Source of the DNA: Bradyrhizobium valentinum
Lineage (GTDB): Bacteria > Pseudomonadota > Alphaproteobacteria > Rhizobiales > Xanthobacteraceae
DNA: 37,133 nt
Reading direction: 5' to 3'
Assembly (NCBI RefSeq): GCF_001440405.1
Contig: NZ_LLXX01000207.1
Location: 1-37,133 of the forward strand
In this document: one piece after another, positions 1 to 7,221 of the stretch
Position numbering within the stretch: the stretch's first letter is position 1
Layout: the number at the start of each line of letters is the position of its first letter
Notes under the pieces: generated by a model
What the model saw: only the letters and a program-made list of their open reading frames with translations
What the model was told of the DNA's origin: nothing
The model's database searches: none
Made by a program: the position numbers and the translations under genes

Positions 1-529
1 CGCGCGCAAGTTCGGCCGCCTGCAGCGCTGTGCGCTCGGCGACGACGGCGCGCAGTTCAGGCGCGTCACCCAGCGACCGGGAAAGATGGGCGGCGCCGCC
101 CGGTCCCTCGCCGCGGCCCGCGGTCCAGCGATCGAGCATCCGGTCCATCAGCAATCGTTGCTGTTGCTGGTCAAGGGCTCCGAGTTCGGACTGGCCGCGC
201 AGCGCACCCACGACCTTCTCGGTAGTCGATGTCTGGCCGATCCCGAGGAAACCTCCGCTGGGGTCCGACTGCCGTTCGACCCAATCTGCAATTTGTTGCT
301 GCCGCTGCGGCGAGACGTCCTGCACCGCCGCCGCTGCGACATCTGCGGCATTGTCGTTGGCGCTCCGGATCGGTGTATCGCCCGCATTGACATGCGGTAT
401 CGATTCTTCTGAGGACACCCGCGCCGCGTCGATGGCGTTTTGAAACGCCGCGCCTGACGCTTCCGGTCGGGTTTCATTCTGCGGTACGTCGCGCCGATCG
501 GCTGCGACGGCACTGGCTCGTGGCGACAT
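1..529 (-). CDS. Partial unknown protein at left edge, possible T3SS-linked secreted protein
   Basis: The reading frame is open from an ATG at 529 to the window edge (176 codons), so the C-terminus is missing. The start is supported by a GGAGG motif a few bases upstream. The N-terminal ~90 residues are polar, Ala/Asn/Asp/Gln rich and look disordered, as is common at the N-terminus of T3SS substrates. From about residue 80 the protein becomes helical, with a Gln run and a segment rich in Gly, Glu and Leu. It has no signal peptide or membrane segment. It lies downstream of the sctD-sctV operon in the same orientation, behind its own 146-base gap with a tts-box-like sequence. I do not recognise the family. 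An effector, a gatekeeper or an accessory T3SS protein are all possible. Confidence 0.6.
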   Translation of the reverse strand, partial: MSPRASAVAADRRDVPQNETRPEASGAAFQNAIDAARVSSEESIPHVNAGDTPIRSANDNAADVAAAAVQDVSPQRQQQIADWVERQSDPSGGFLGIGQTSTTEKVVGALRGQSELGALDQQQQRLLMDRMLDRWTAGRGEGPGGAAHLSRSLGDAPELRAVVAERTALQAAELAR

Positions 530-639
530 ACTGCCTCCGTGTGTGCGCGGAGCGTCGATCAATTCGCGTCACGGCCGGGCTTGCCGATCCATAGGCAAGG
601 ACCGGCGACCGTGACAGTCGCACGAAAGCTAGCGTTCAA

Positions 640-657
640 AGCTGATGCGAAACTGAC
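640..657 (-). promoter_or_regulatory. Possible tts box upstream of the left-edge gene
   Basis: On the minus strand this reads GTCAGTTTCGCATCAGCT. It matches about 12 of 16 fixed positions of the tts-box core as I recall it (GTCAGnTTnTCGAAAGCT), the site bound by the rhizobial T3SS activator TtsI. It lies about 110 bases before the ATG at 529 in the correct orientation. The match is imperfect in the central half, so this is a candidate only. Confidence 0.3.
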
Positions 658-675
658 ACCAGAGGGCCGGACGAA

Positions 676-1317
676 CTACCGGACGTTCGGGCTCCCCAGC
701 GTCTTCGAGAGCGCAAGATTGTTGCGCGCGGCGCGATCTTCAGGCGCAACCGCGAGAGCGCGATTGTAGTGTTCCTGCGCCTCGGCGTGTCGACCGACAG
801 CGTCCAATGCAATTCCGGCGCCGTTGAGCGCTTTGATGTTTTTTGGATGCTGTTCGAGAATGGCGCCGAACGCAGCAAGGGCTTCTACATGCTGCTGTCG
901 CGCGAGCAAAACTTGCGCGATGCCGACCTGGCCGTCGACATTGCCGGGGGCTATCGCAAGCGCCTGGCGAAACGCGGCGTCTGCCCCATCGAAGTCGCCA
1001 TTGCGCATGAGCGCGCGCCCGAGATCGATCTTGGGCTGTGCTGCGGACGGCTGGCGTTCCGCAATCCGGCGATAGATATTTGCCGCGTTGAGCGCGTTGC
1101 CGTTGCTTTCGGCCGCCTCCGCCAGCCGCGTCAGCGCCGCGGTGTCGAGATCAGCGCTGGCGGTCGAAGGGTCTGCCGATCCGGCGACAGTGCCGAGCTG
1201 CGCTCCTGCGCAGGCGCCTACGCCGAGCGCAAGCAACGGTGCTGCGAGCGAGCGCAGCCACTTCGATGCCGCGCGCAATCCCGACGGCTGCGGACCGTTA
1301 CTCAACGCGCACCTCAC
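676..1317 (-). CDS. TPR-repeat lipoprotein, TadD-like, last gene of the sctD-sctV operon
   Basis: The protein has 213 residues from a GTG start, 18 bases after the sctV stop. No ATG precedes the signal region. The first ~36 residues form a hydrophobic signal ending in V-G-A-C, a plausible lipobox, so an outer-membrane or periplasmic lipoprotein is likely. Residues ~65-205 are consecutive tetratricopeptide repeats, with recognisable A-x-x-x-Y/F and P-x-x-x-A-x-x-N/D-L/x-G patterns. TPR lipoproteins such as TadD or PilF act as pilotins or assembly factors for secretins. Its place after sctV corresponds, from memory, to y4yS in the NGR234 T3SS. I infer a role in assembling the CpaC-type secretin encoded at 16469-17911. 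Confidence 0.8.
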   Translation of the reverse strand: MRCALSNGPQPSGLRAASKWLRSLAAPLLALGVGACAGAQLGTVAGSADPSTASADLDTAALTRLAEAAESNGNALNAANIYRRIAERQPSAAQPKIDLGRALMRNGDFDGADAAFRQALAIAPGNVDGQVGIAQVLLARQQHVEALAAFGAILEQHPKNIKALNGAGIALDAVGRHAEAQEHYNRALAVAPEDRAARNNLALSKTLGSPNVR

Positions 1318-1335
1318 GGCTATCCAGCCATGCGG

Positions 1336-3498
1336 TCAGCCGACGGCCGGGACGACACCTTGCGGAAACGATCCAGATCGCGGAGCCGAATCGGAACCAA
1401 AGCTGCCAGCGAGCCCGATCGTACCGATCGGTTGAATGGTAAAGTCGCCTGCCAACTCTTGATACGAAAGCACCGGAATGTCCAGACCGTTGCGTATGAG
1501 AAATCCGCGCACGAAGCGGCGGATATCCATCGACGTTAAAATCACCGGGCGATTGTGATCCGAATGCGCATTCGCTCCGATGCGGCGAACCCTGTCCAGG
1601 AGCCCTTCCGAAACTTTGTCATCGAGAACGAGATAGGGGCCCACGGCGGTATCGCGAACTGCGCCACGAATAGTATCCTCTGCAGCACGCTCGATCAGGT
1701 AAGCAGGCACGATCCTGTGGGCATTGGCATATTTATGACAGATCTGTCGCTTGAGCGCAGCGCGGACGTATTCCGTCAGAAGCACGACATTCGCTTCCCT
1801 TTCGCCCCATTCGGCGAGCGCTTCGAGAACCAGCCGAGGGTTGCTAACCGAAACGCCCTCGTCGACCAGGCGCCGCAGCACATCGGCCATCCTCTGTACC
1901 GGCGTCGTACGCGTCACTTCCTTCACAAGATCGCCATACCGGCCTTCCAGCCGCGTGAGCAGCGCCCTGGTTTCCTGAATGCCGATAAATCGGGCAGCAT
2001 TGCGCGCAAGCACTTCCCGCATACGGGTGGCAACGACATCCGTGCAGTCCTGATAGCCGATGCCGGCCGCTAACAGCGAACTTTCGTGTACGGTATCGAT
2101 CCAGATCTGCCCGGAAGATTTGGCATCGCCATCTGTCTGCGCCGGGATGCCGGCGAGTTCCAAATTCACGGGATCATCACACAACAGTAATCGCTGCGGA
2201 TCAGCGTGAGCTTCTTCAACCGGCACACCTTCCACCTCGATGCGAAATCGTGATGGGCCAAGCGAGGAATCGAAAACGATGCCGACGTCCGGCATCAGAA
2301 TGCCCAGCGTATTGGCCAGACTGGCACGCGACTCATCAATCTTCGTCCGCAAGTTCTGAGTCTCTGCGATGGGACGCAGATTATCCGACAGCAGTATGAC
2401 GACCGGTGGGGCTTCTGCCGGTGCGGCCTGGCGTATCTCACGCATGCGCTGTGGGGCGCCCGCGCGCACATCGGCTGCTGCCCCCATGCCGTCCCTGGAG
2501 ATCGCAGCATCTTCGTCGCCCGCAGTCGATCTCGTTCCTGCCACCAGGCTTGCCGCGCCGAATGCGAGTGCCAGCACCACGAATACCGCGGTCGGAAATC
2601 CGGGGACCAGGCCCATGGCAAGCAGGACGATCGCAGCGAGCCGTAGCGCGCGCCGGTCTGCGGAAAGCTGACCGGCGATATCGCGTCCGAGATCAAGCTT
2701 GCTATCGCCCGTGACCCGCGTGACGACGGTCGCCGCAGTAATCGAAAGCATCAAGGCGGGAATCTGCGAGATCAGCGCATCGCCGATCGTCAGCAACGCA
2801 TACTCGCGCACGGCCTGCACGAACGGCATGCCGCGGCTCAAGGTGCCGACCGCGATGCCGCCGATCAGATTCACCACAATGACGACCAACCCGGCGATGG
2901 CGTCGCCCTTGACGAACTTCATTGCGCCGTCCATCGCGCCGTAGAGCTGGCTTTCCTGCTCGAGGCGGCCGCGCCGGCGCCTCGCCTCGGCCTGGTCGAT
3001 GTCGCCATTTCGCAGTTCAGCGTCAATCGCCATCTGCTTTCCCGGCAACGCATCGAGAATGAAGCGCGCTCCCACTTCGGCGACGCGCTCCGCACCCTTC
3101 GCGATCACGATGAACTGCACGATCGTGACGATGAGGAAGACCACCAGGCCGACGAGAACGCTGCCGGCGATGACAAATTCGCCAAATGTCCGGACGATGT
3201 CGCCTGCATTGGCCTGGGTGAGAATGAGGCGCGTCGTGGTGATGGTAAGCGCCAGCCGGAAAACCGTCGACAGCAGTATGATGCCCGGCAATGTGGAGAA
3301 CTCGAGCGGGCTCAGCACATAGAGCGACACCATCAGCAGCAGCACTGCAAATCCGAGATTGAAGCCGATCAAGAGATCGACCAGCAGCAACGGCATCGGC
3401 AGGACCATCATGGCGACGGTGAGCACGAGCACCAGCGCGATCATCAGGTCCGGGCTGCCTGGAGCGCGCGCGATCAACGTCTTCAATCTTTCCATCAC
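1336..3498 (-). CDS. sctV: SctV, T3SS export gate protein (FlhA family)
   Basis: SctV (RhcV/HrcV/LcrD) is the large inner-membrane protein whose cytoplasmic ring forms the export gate and receives chaperone-substrate complexes. The length of 720 residues is typical. Residues ~15-330 contain about eight membrane segments and the conserved FHIPEP-family stretch around residues 110-170, with signatures such as AKGAERVAEVGARF and DALPGKQMAID. A linker follows at ~330-370, then the ~350-residue cytoplasmic SctV-C domain. The start overlaps the end of sctY by 4 bases (ATGA), indicating translational coupling. The order sctX-sctY-sctV is the same as in Ysc-type systems. Confidence 0.97.
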   Translation of the reverse strand: MMERLKTLIARAPGSPDLMIALVLVLTVAMMVLPMPLLLVDLLIGFNLGFAVLLLMVSLYVLSPLEFSTLPGIILLSTVFRLALTITTTRLILTQANAGDIVRTFGEFVIAGSVLVGLVVFLIVTIVQFIVIAKGAERVAEVGARFILDALPGKQMAIDAELRNGDIDQAEARRRRGRLEQESQLYGAMDGAMKFVKGDAIAGLVVIVVNLIGGIAVGTLSRGMPFVQAVREYALLTIGDALISQIPALMLSITAATVVTRVTGDSKLDLGRDIAGQLSADRRALRLAAIVLLAMGLVPGFPTAVFVVLALAFGAASLVAGTRSTAGDEDAAISRDGMGAAADVRAGAPQRMREIRQAAPAEAPPVVILLSDNLRPIAETQNLRTKIDESRASLANTLGILMPDVGIVFDSSLGPSRFRIEVEGVPVEEAHADPQRLLLCDDPVNLELAGIPAQTDGDAKSSGQIWIDTVHESSLLAAGIGYQDCTDVVATRMREVLARNAARFIGIQETRALLTRLEGRYGDLVKEVTRTTPVQRMADVLRRLVDEGVSVSNPRLVLEALAEWGEREANVVLLTEYVRAALKRQICHKYANAHRIVPAYLIERAAEDTIRGAVRDTAVGPYLVLDDKVSEGLLDRVRRIGANAHSDHNRPVILTSMDIRRFVRGFLIRNGLDIPVLSYQELAGDFTIQPIGTIGLAGSFGSDSAPRSGSFPQGVVPAVG

Positions 3499-3902
3499 GC
3501 GCGGCCTCCTTGCGACCGGGCAAACACAAACTGATCAAACCGCCGGCGCGCGTCAGCCGTCTGCCCCTCAAGACGCAGCGCATGGCTTCGCAGCAGCAGA
3601 AGCGGCGCTTCTGACGCCGGATCGGGGTCCAGCGCCTCCAGGCGATCGATTGCCGCGAGCGCGGCCGCTCCGTCCTTGTTGGCGAGATGCGCGTACGCCA
3701 ACAGCCTGATCGCTTCGACGTCGTCAGGCCGTGCCCGCTCGACAAGGCGCAGCAGGGCAAGCGCGCGGCGGCACTGTCCGCACGCCACATAGACATAGGA
3801 AAGCGCGCAGAGCAGATCTCGCTGATCGGCCCCGACTATCGCGCCGGATCGCTGCTGTGGCGGATCATCGGAGGGGTCTGGCTTCCGCATCACGCCGCGC
3901 AT
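3495..3902 (-). CDS. sctY: SctY-like TPR chaperone upstream of SctV
   Basis: This is a 135-residue cytoplasmic protein without a signal or membrane segment. Residues ~25-125 form TPR-like helical pairs (a C-A-L-S-Y-V-Y-V-A-C-G helix, then repeated ALALLRLVERARP and ALAAIDRLEALDP-type motifs). In Yersinia, the TPR protein YscY (114 aa) binds YscX, and the genes lie directly before the SctV gene. The same arrangement here (131-aa protein, TPR protein, sctV) supports a SctY assignment. The gene is 6 bases from sctX and overlaps sctV by 4 bases. The call rests on size, fold and synteny rather than strong sequence identity; a generic TPR protein is the alternative. Confidence 0.7.
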   Translation of the reverse strand: MRGVMRKPDPSDDPPQQRSGAIVGADQRDLLCALSYVYVACGQCRRALALLRLVERARPDDVEAIRLLAYAHLANKDGAAALAAIDRLEALDPDPASEAPLLLLRSHALRLEGQTADARRRFDQFVFARSQGGRA

Positions 3903-3908
3903 CGCAGG

Positions 3909-4295
3909 CTAACCTTCGACCAGGCTGTTGCTGTTCTGGCGCAACTGCGACAGCCGCTTGAGTTCGCGCCGGATGGTCAACACTCCTTCGCGAACGATTC
4001 GATCGTCCGCGCTGCCGGCCAGGTCCGACTGCAACTGCTCGAGCAACGCGCGATAGCGCTCGGCCTGCAGGACGTGGGGATTGCGCAGCCGCGGCATCAC
4101 GAATGTCATCAACGCGTCGACCAGATTCCGGCCCGCAAAGCCCGAAACGGCGTTGTGCTGACCGGCCCGCGAGATGATGGTTTGCGCTTCATCCAGATGC
4201 CTGCGGGAGACGCCATCCAGACCTGGCGCGGCGAGCGTTCGTTCGATCGCCGCGTCGAGGCGTACACCCGGTGGCAGGCTGGTCAGCTTGGGCAT
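3909..4295 (-). CDS. sctX: SctX-like export apparatus protein
   Basis: A small protein of 128 residues from ATG 4295; a GTG at 4304 would add three residues. The C-terminal half aligns by eye to the C-terminal half of Yersinia YscX: QAERYRALLEQLQSDL here against RAQDYRRELDTLQSLL, followed by a similar spacing of acidic and leucine-rich helix. The N-terminus shares a short proline/leucine patch. YscX is an early export substrate that binds SctY and SctV and is required for secretion in Ysc-type systems. The gene lies 27-36 bases after sctD and directly before the TPR gene and sctV, which is the YscX-YscY-YscV order. Identification is from memory of the family and needs a profile search. Confidence 0.65.
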   Translation of the reverse strand: MPKLTSLPPGVRLDAAIERTLAAPGLDGVSRRHLDEAQTIISRAGQHNAVSGFAGRNLVDALMTFVMPRLRNPHVLQAERYRALLEQLQSDLAGSADDRIVREGVLTIRRELKRLSQLRQNSNSLVEG

Positions 4296-4331
4296 CGTCC
4301 GCACCCGGTTCCGGTCAAGGCGTGCATCACA

Positions 4332-5318
4332 TCAGTAGCGAACGGCGACGAGCTTGCCCTCGCGCCGCAACAGCACTTTTTCGGCCTCGATGCGTTCGAT
4401 CGCCCACCCGCCATCGAGCATGGCGCCCTCGAGGTATTTCTGGCCTCTGATCAGAAGGTGGGGATGGTCTCCGCGCCACACGCCTTCGATGGACAACGAC
4501 ACCGGCACTTTTTCCGTCTTGATGCTGACGCCGTTCACCAGCGTGATGTCGCCTTCGAAGCGTTCGTCGAACCACCTTTGAACGGTCTGCCACTGCGCCG
4601 CGGCTTTCGGATCGATGGTCCCGGTCGCTGCGACGATCCCGACGCCAGGCTCGATCAGGACATTCAGAATGCCCATGCGCTCGACTTCTGCCCGCATGGC
4701 GTCGGCTGCGGCCTTGACCTTGTCGGATGCGAGATCGGAAACGCTGGAGCCGCCTTCCCGCTCACGCGGCACAGCTTCCCTGGCAACTTCAGCCGGTGAG
4801 ATGTCAGGCACGTTCGCCGTCGACGCGAGCAGCACCTGCCGCACGTCGCCGCGAAACGCACCTGTCGTTTGCGAGATCGGCACGTCCGCCATCGAGTGCA
4901 TCATCAGCGCGATCGAGACGATGCTGACCAGTCCCACACCCATCAATAGACGCGACCGCGGCATCGAAGCGCCGAACGGGCCGCCTTGCGATTGCGGGCC
5001 CGCATCCTCGGCACGGCGGAAATGGAGCTGGACGTCGCCGATGTTCATCCGCAGCGGCGTCGCAACGATCTGCCGCGTTCCAGTTGCGAGATGTTTTTGC
5101 GCGCCGAGCGAAATCCTGCCGGCCAGCGCCTCGACCTGAATTTCGGGTCCCGTGGCATCGATCAGGGCATGAAGCGGTTCTACATCGGCCTCCATCAGCA
5201 CGATGTCGGCGTCCACCGAGCTGCCGATCGTATAACGCCCTGGCGTGAACTCATGCGACGAACCGGCATATAGCCCGGACTCAATTGACATCGTCAGGCA
5301 ATTGGACGGCAATGACAT
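4332..5318 (-). CDS. sctD: SctD, T3SS inner-membrane ring protein
   Basis: The protein has 328 residues, usual for SctD/YscD/RhcD, which forms the outer of the two inner-membrane rings. Residues ~10-105 resemble a cytoplasmic FHA domain (GRYTIGSSVDADIVL, followed by a beta-rich region). One transmembrane helix lies at ~124-145, followed by a periplasmic part with a BON-like segment (~210-328). The ATG at 5318 is preferred because GGAG lies about 9 bases upstream; the second Met at 5291 has no such site. It starts the block sctD-X-Y-V-TPR. Its position after two tiny genes and before sctV matches y4yQ of the NGR234 T3SS as I remember it. Confidence 0.88.
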   Translation of the reverse strand: MSLPSNCLTMSIESGLYAGSSHEFTPGRYTIGSSVDADIVLMEADVEPLHALIDATGPEIQVEALAGRISLGAQKHLATGTRQIVATPLRMNIGDVQLHFRRAEDAGPQSQGGPFGASMPRSRLLMGVGLVSIVSIALMMHSMADVPISQTTGAFRGDVRQVLLASTANVPDISPAEVAREAVPREREGGSSVSDLASDKVKAAADAMRAEVERMGILNVLIEPGVGIVAATGTIDPKAAAQWQTVQRWFDERFEGDITLVNGVSIKTEKVPVSLSIEGVWRGDHPHLLIRGQKYLEGAMLDGGWAIERIEAEKVLLRREGKLVAVRY

Positions 5319-5407
5319 GGTTCGCTCCGAATTTTCTTGGCTGGAAGCCAGACGTTCCGCAAGGCTGCGTTCTGCAAGGCGGTTCCGCGATGGGAAAACG
5401 ACGCGTG

Positions 5408-5437
5408 CGCGGTGCGCGCAGTGACGCGCGCACCGCG
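5408..5437. other. Strong GC hairpin before sctD
   Basis: Perfect 12-base inverted repeat (5408-5419 and 5426-5437) with a 6-base loop, between the small glycine-rich gene and sctD. Reading leftward, the nearest T run (TTTT, 5398-5395) starts about ten bases after the stem. It is therefore at best a weak or partial terminator, or an mRNA-stabilising hairpin protecting the upstream transcript. Confidence 0.5.
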
Positions 5438-5453
5438 ATGTTGAAGCCGATGA

Positions 5454-5678
5454 TTACTGAACGCGCTCGTCGGCCACTTTCTTCTGCGTGTTCTGATCGA
5501 CCTGCAGGCGACGCAGTTCCATGCTTTTCTGCATCGACTCCTGATACGTTTGCTTGAGCTGGTCCATCATCCCCTGGAAGTCGCCGCCGGCCGCTCCGCC
5601 ACCGCCGTTACCGCCGCCAGCGACTGCACCTGCAGCCGTGTTCACAACGTTGCCGACAGCACCAAGTATTCCGCCCAT
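5454..5678 (-). CDS. Small glycine-rich protein, candidate T3SS needle/pilus subunit (NopA position)
   Basis: A 74-residue protein with AGGAGA upstream of its ATG. It starts with a short hydrophobic segment (MGGILGAVGNVV), continues through a glycine-rich tract (~residues 15-33), and ends in a charged helix of ~40 residues rich in Gln, Met, Leu and Lys. It shares this plan and the MG-(L)LGA-G start with the 79-residue protein encoded upstream, so the two look like paralogues or co-evolved partners. No other SctF candidate is present. In rhizobial systems the short pilus protein NopA is, as I recall, encoded just upstream of the sctD-like gene, which is this position. I infer a needle/pilus or secreted structural role; sequence alone does not prove it. 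Confidence 0.72.
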   Translation of the reverse strand: MGGILGAVGNVVNTAAGAVAGGGNGGGGAAGGDFQGMMDQLKQTYQESMQKSMELRRLQVDQNTQKKVADERVQ

Positions 5679-5767
5679 AGTTCAATCTCCTGTCGTTGGT
5701 CCTTGATGTCTTCGCGTCTTCGTCACGCCATGGCTTCGATCGATGTCTATAGCCAGCGCAACGCCAC

Positions 5768-5789
5768 CAGGTTGCCACGCGGCAACCTG
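5768..5789. other. Hairpin between the two small T3SS genes
   Basis: Perfect 9-base inverted repeat (CAGGTTGCC / GGCAACCTG) with a 4-base loop in the 193-base gap between the two small glycine-rich genes. No T run follows on either strand, so processing or mRNA stabilisation fits better than termination. Confidence 0.45.
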
Positions 5790-5871
5790 ACGCCTTGTGC
5801 TCCGAAGGCATCCTGCCGTTCGAATCGCACCTGTTCGGGGCGCATGCTCTCTTGCGAACGCCGCCGTAACC

Positions 5872-6111
5872 TTATGAATCCTCTTCTTCCTCCAGCGCTT
5901 CCCGGCCCATGTCCATGATGTCCATGAGCGGCTGCACCGACATCATCCCGATGGCCTTCTGCAGCTCCGCCTCGAAGGCTTGCGAGGCTTCGCCGCCACC
6001 GCCACCGCCGTTACCGTCAATCGCGCCACCGACGGCGCCGCCGACCATGCTGCCGACCGGGCCACCGAAAATGCCGCCCGCGATCTGCCCAATCGCTCCG
6101 AGTACACCCAT
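5872..6111 (-). CDS. Small glycine-rich protein, candidate T3SS pilus or secreted subunit (NopC position)
   Basis: A 79-residue protein. The start at 6111 is chosen because AAGGAGA sits 8-9 bases before that ATG; an in-frame ATG at 6132 would place the ribosome site inside the gene. The N-terminus (MGVLGAIGQIAGG, continuing through GxxxG-like glycine motifs) is hydrophobic and small-residue rich. It is followed by a seven-residue glycine run with Asn and Glu, a helical segment, and a strongly acidic C-terminal tail. The layout parallels the 74-residue neighbour. It is the first gene below the best tts-box-like site, so it is probably strongly co-regulated with the T3SS. A secreted subunit is the best guess; translocon accessory or chaperone are alternatives. 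Confidence 0.7.
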   Translation of the reverse strand: MGVLGAIGQIAGGIFGGPVGSMVGGAVGGAIDGNGGGGGGEASQAFEAELQKAIGMMSVQPLMDIMDMGREALEEEEDS

Positions 6112-6150
6112 GACGAATTCTCCTTCGCTCATCTGACATGACGCTATGAG

Positions 6151-6173
6151 CGTCAGCTTTCAGGAAGCTGACG
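6151..6173 (-). promoter_or_regulatory. Palindromic tts-box-like element
   Basis: A perfect inverted repeat, CGTCAGCTT with its complement, separated by 5 bases. On the minus strand the sequence GTCAGCTTCCTGAAAGCT matches about 14 of 16 fixed positions of the tts-box core I recall (GTCAGnTTnTCGAAAGCT), the binding site of TtsI. It lies in the gap between sctC1 and the small secreted-protein gene, pointing toward the latter, 40 bases before its ATG. No T run follows the repeat on the minus strand, which argues against an intrinsic terminator for sctC1. Confidence 0.62.
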
Positions 6174-6223
6174 AGAGGTCGACTTTTTGAGGAAGGAGAG
6201 ATAGATGACGCGCGAACAGAAGC

Positions 6224-7021
6224 TTAGCGCGAATTTTCGCTCCGGCTCGGCGTGTTGGGATCGCCGTCGCGTCCGTTAGGCCGCTCGCGTCCGGCCGATG
6301 CATCGGGGGACTCGCTCGAGCCGAAGGCAGCTTCCAGCCGTCCGTTGCGAAGGATCGTCGTCTGAGAACCGCGAAAAACGGTCAGGACCGTATCATGCGG
6401 AAGCGGCGACGGTCCCACTCGCGCTTCGGCCGGCTTTGGGCGCGCCTGCTCCTCGGCGATTAATCCATTGAGCGTTTGCTCGACCAAGGCCACAAATCGC
6501 GGCGGCCCGGTAACCAGCACCAGTTGGGTGTTCGGAGCCGGCCGCACGGCATATCGTTCGTCGGCGACGTCAAACGCCGCAAGCGTGGAAGCAAGTCGTT
6601 CAAACGGTACCGGACCCGGAACGAGCAGTCTGCTTTGCGACTCGCGGGCGGAGGTGACATGCAGCACCTGTCCGTCGAAGTACCACTCGAGATTATAAAG
6701 TGAGGCGAGCCGGTTCAGGAAGGCCAGCGGCGGGAGATCGGGAAGCCGGCCTTGAATACGGCTGCGGACCTCCTGGCTCACATTGACCTTAATATTGAGG
6801 TTGCTGCCGAATTCCTGGAGTGCGGCCGACAAATCCTGATTGATGATCGTGTAGGTATACGTGGTGTCGGGCAGTTTGAGCTGCGCCGCAAGCGTCGCCG
6901 AAGGCAGCAGAAGCGTCGCCGATGCCCCCAGACCTGCAACAACAAGACCAGCAGCAACAAAACGGCGCGCCCTGTGACGCGATGCGCTGGAACTCTGCTC
7001 AGGGGCTGCTCTTGGCGTCAT
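6224..7021 (-). CDS. sctC1: SctC1 (RhcC1/NolW), N-terminal part of split T3SS secretin
   Basis: A 265-residue exported protein with a long basic N-terminus and a hydrophobic signal ending near residue 45 (S-A-T-L-A-A). It carries the N0 domain (YTIINQDLSAALQEFGSNLN, continuing to an L-x-W-Y-F-D-G-Q-x-L-H-V motif) and a following N1-type domain, then a disordered Ser/Arg-rich tail. It contains no beta-barrel secretin domain. In rhizobia the T3SS secretin is split into RhcC1 (NolW, ~234 aa) and RhcC2, and nolW is divergent from nolB/sctI, exactly as here (200-base gap). It presumably links the SctD/SctJ rings to the outer-membrane secretin encoded at 16469-17911. Confidence 0.88.
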   Translation of the reverse strand: MTPRAAPEQSSSASRHRARRFVAAGLVVAGLGASATLLLPSATLAAQLKLPDTTYTYTIINQDLSAALQEFGSNLNIKVNVSQEVRSRIQGRLPDLPPLAFLNRLASLYNLEWYFDGQVLHVTSARESQSRLLVPGPVPFERLASTLAAFDVADERYAVRPAPNTQLVLVTGPPRFVALVEQTLNGLIAEEQARPKPAEARVGPSPLPHDTVLTVFRGSQTTILRNGRLEAAFGSSESPDASAGRERPNGRDGDPNTPSRSENSR

Positions 7022-7143
7022 ATGTCCGTCGTTTACGCAAGCTCGTCGTTTGATCGTTATCTGACGCCCATATCGAATCGATGACAGCGTCGAATTGATG
7101 GCACGAGCGCCGGAACAGCCGCCGCTGACTTCGTCACTTTCCG

Positions 7144-7161
7144 GTCAGCTAGCCTCAATAG
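7144..7161 (+). promoter_or_regulatory. Weak tts-like sequence before the sctI operon
   Basis: GTCAGCTAGCCTCAATAG lies 61 bases before the sctI ATG. It agrees with the first seven bases of the tts core but poorly with the second half (about 10 of 16). It is the only candidate in the 200-base divergent region between sctC1 and sctI and is offered with low confidence. Confidence 0.2.
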
Positions 7162-7221
7162 CCTTTCCCGCATCGTGAGCGATACGAAGACAATCCTTAA
7201 GACGTCAAGCCGAGCCGACAC

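Noticed and set aside
611..628. Plus-strand tts-like match (GACAG ... GAAAGCT)
   Set aside because: It agrees partly with the core but points rightward, where no plus-strand gene exists; the minus-strand match at 640-657 is better placed.
3687..4799. Long open frame on the plus strand (370 codons)
   Set aside because: It lies antisense to sctX, sctY and sctD; high GC produces long shadow frames, and it has no ribosome site or family signature.
6151..6173. Intrinsic terminator for sctC1
   Set aside because: No T run follows the palindrome on the minus strand, and the sequence fits the tts core better.
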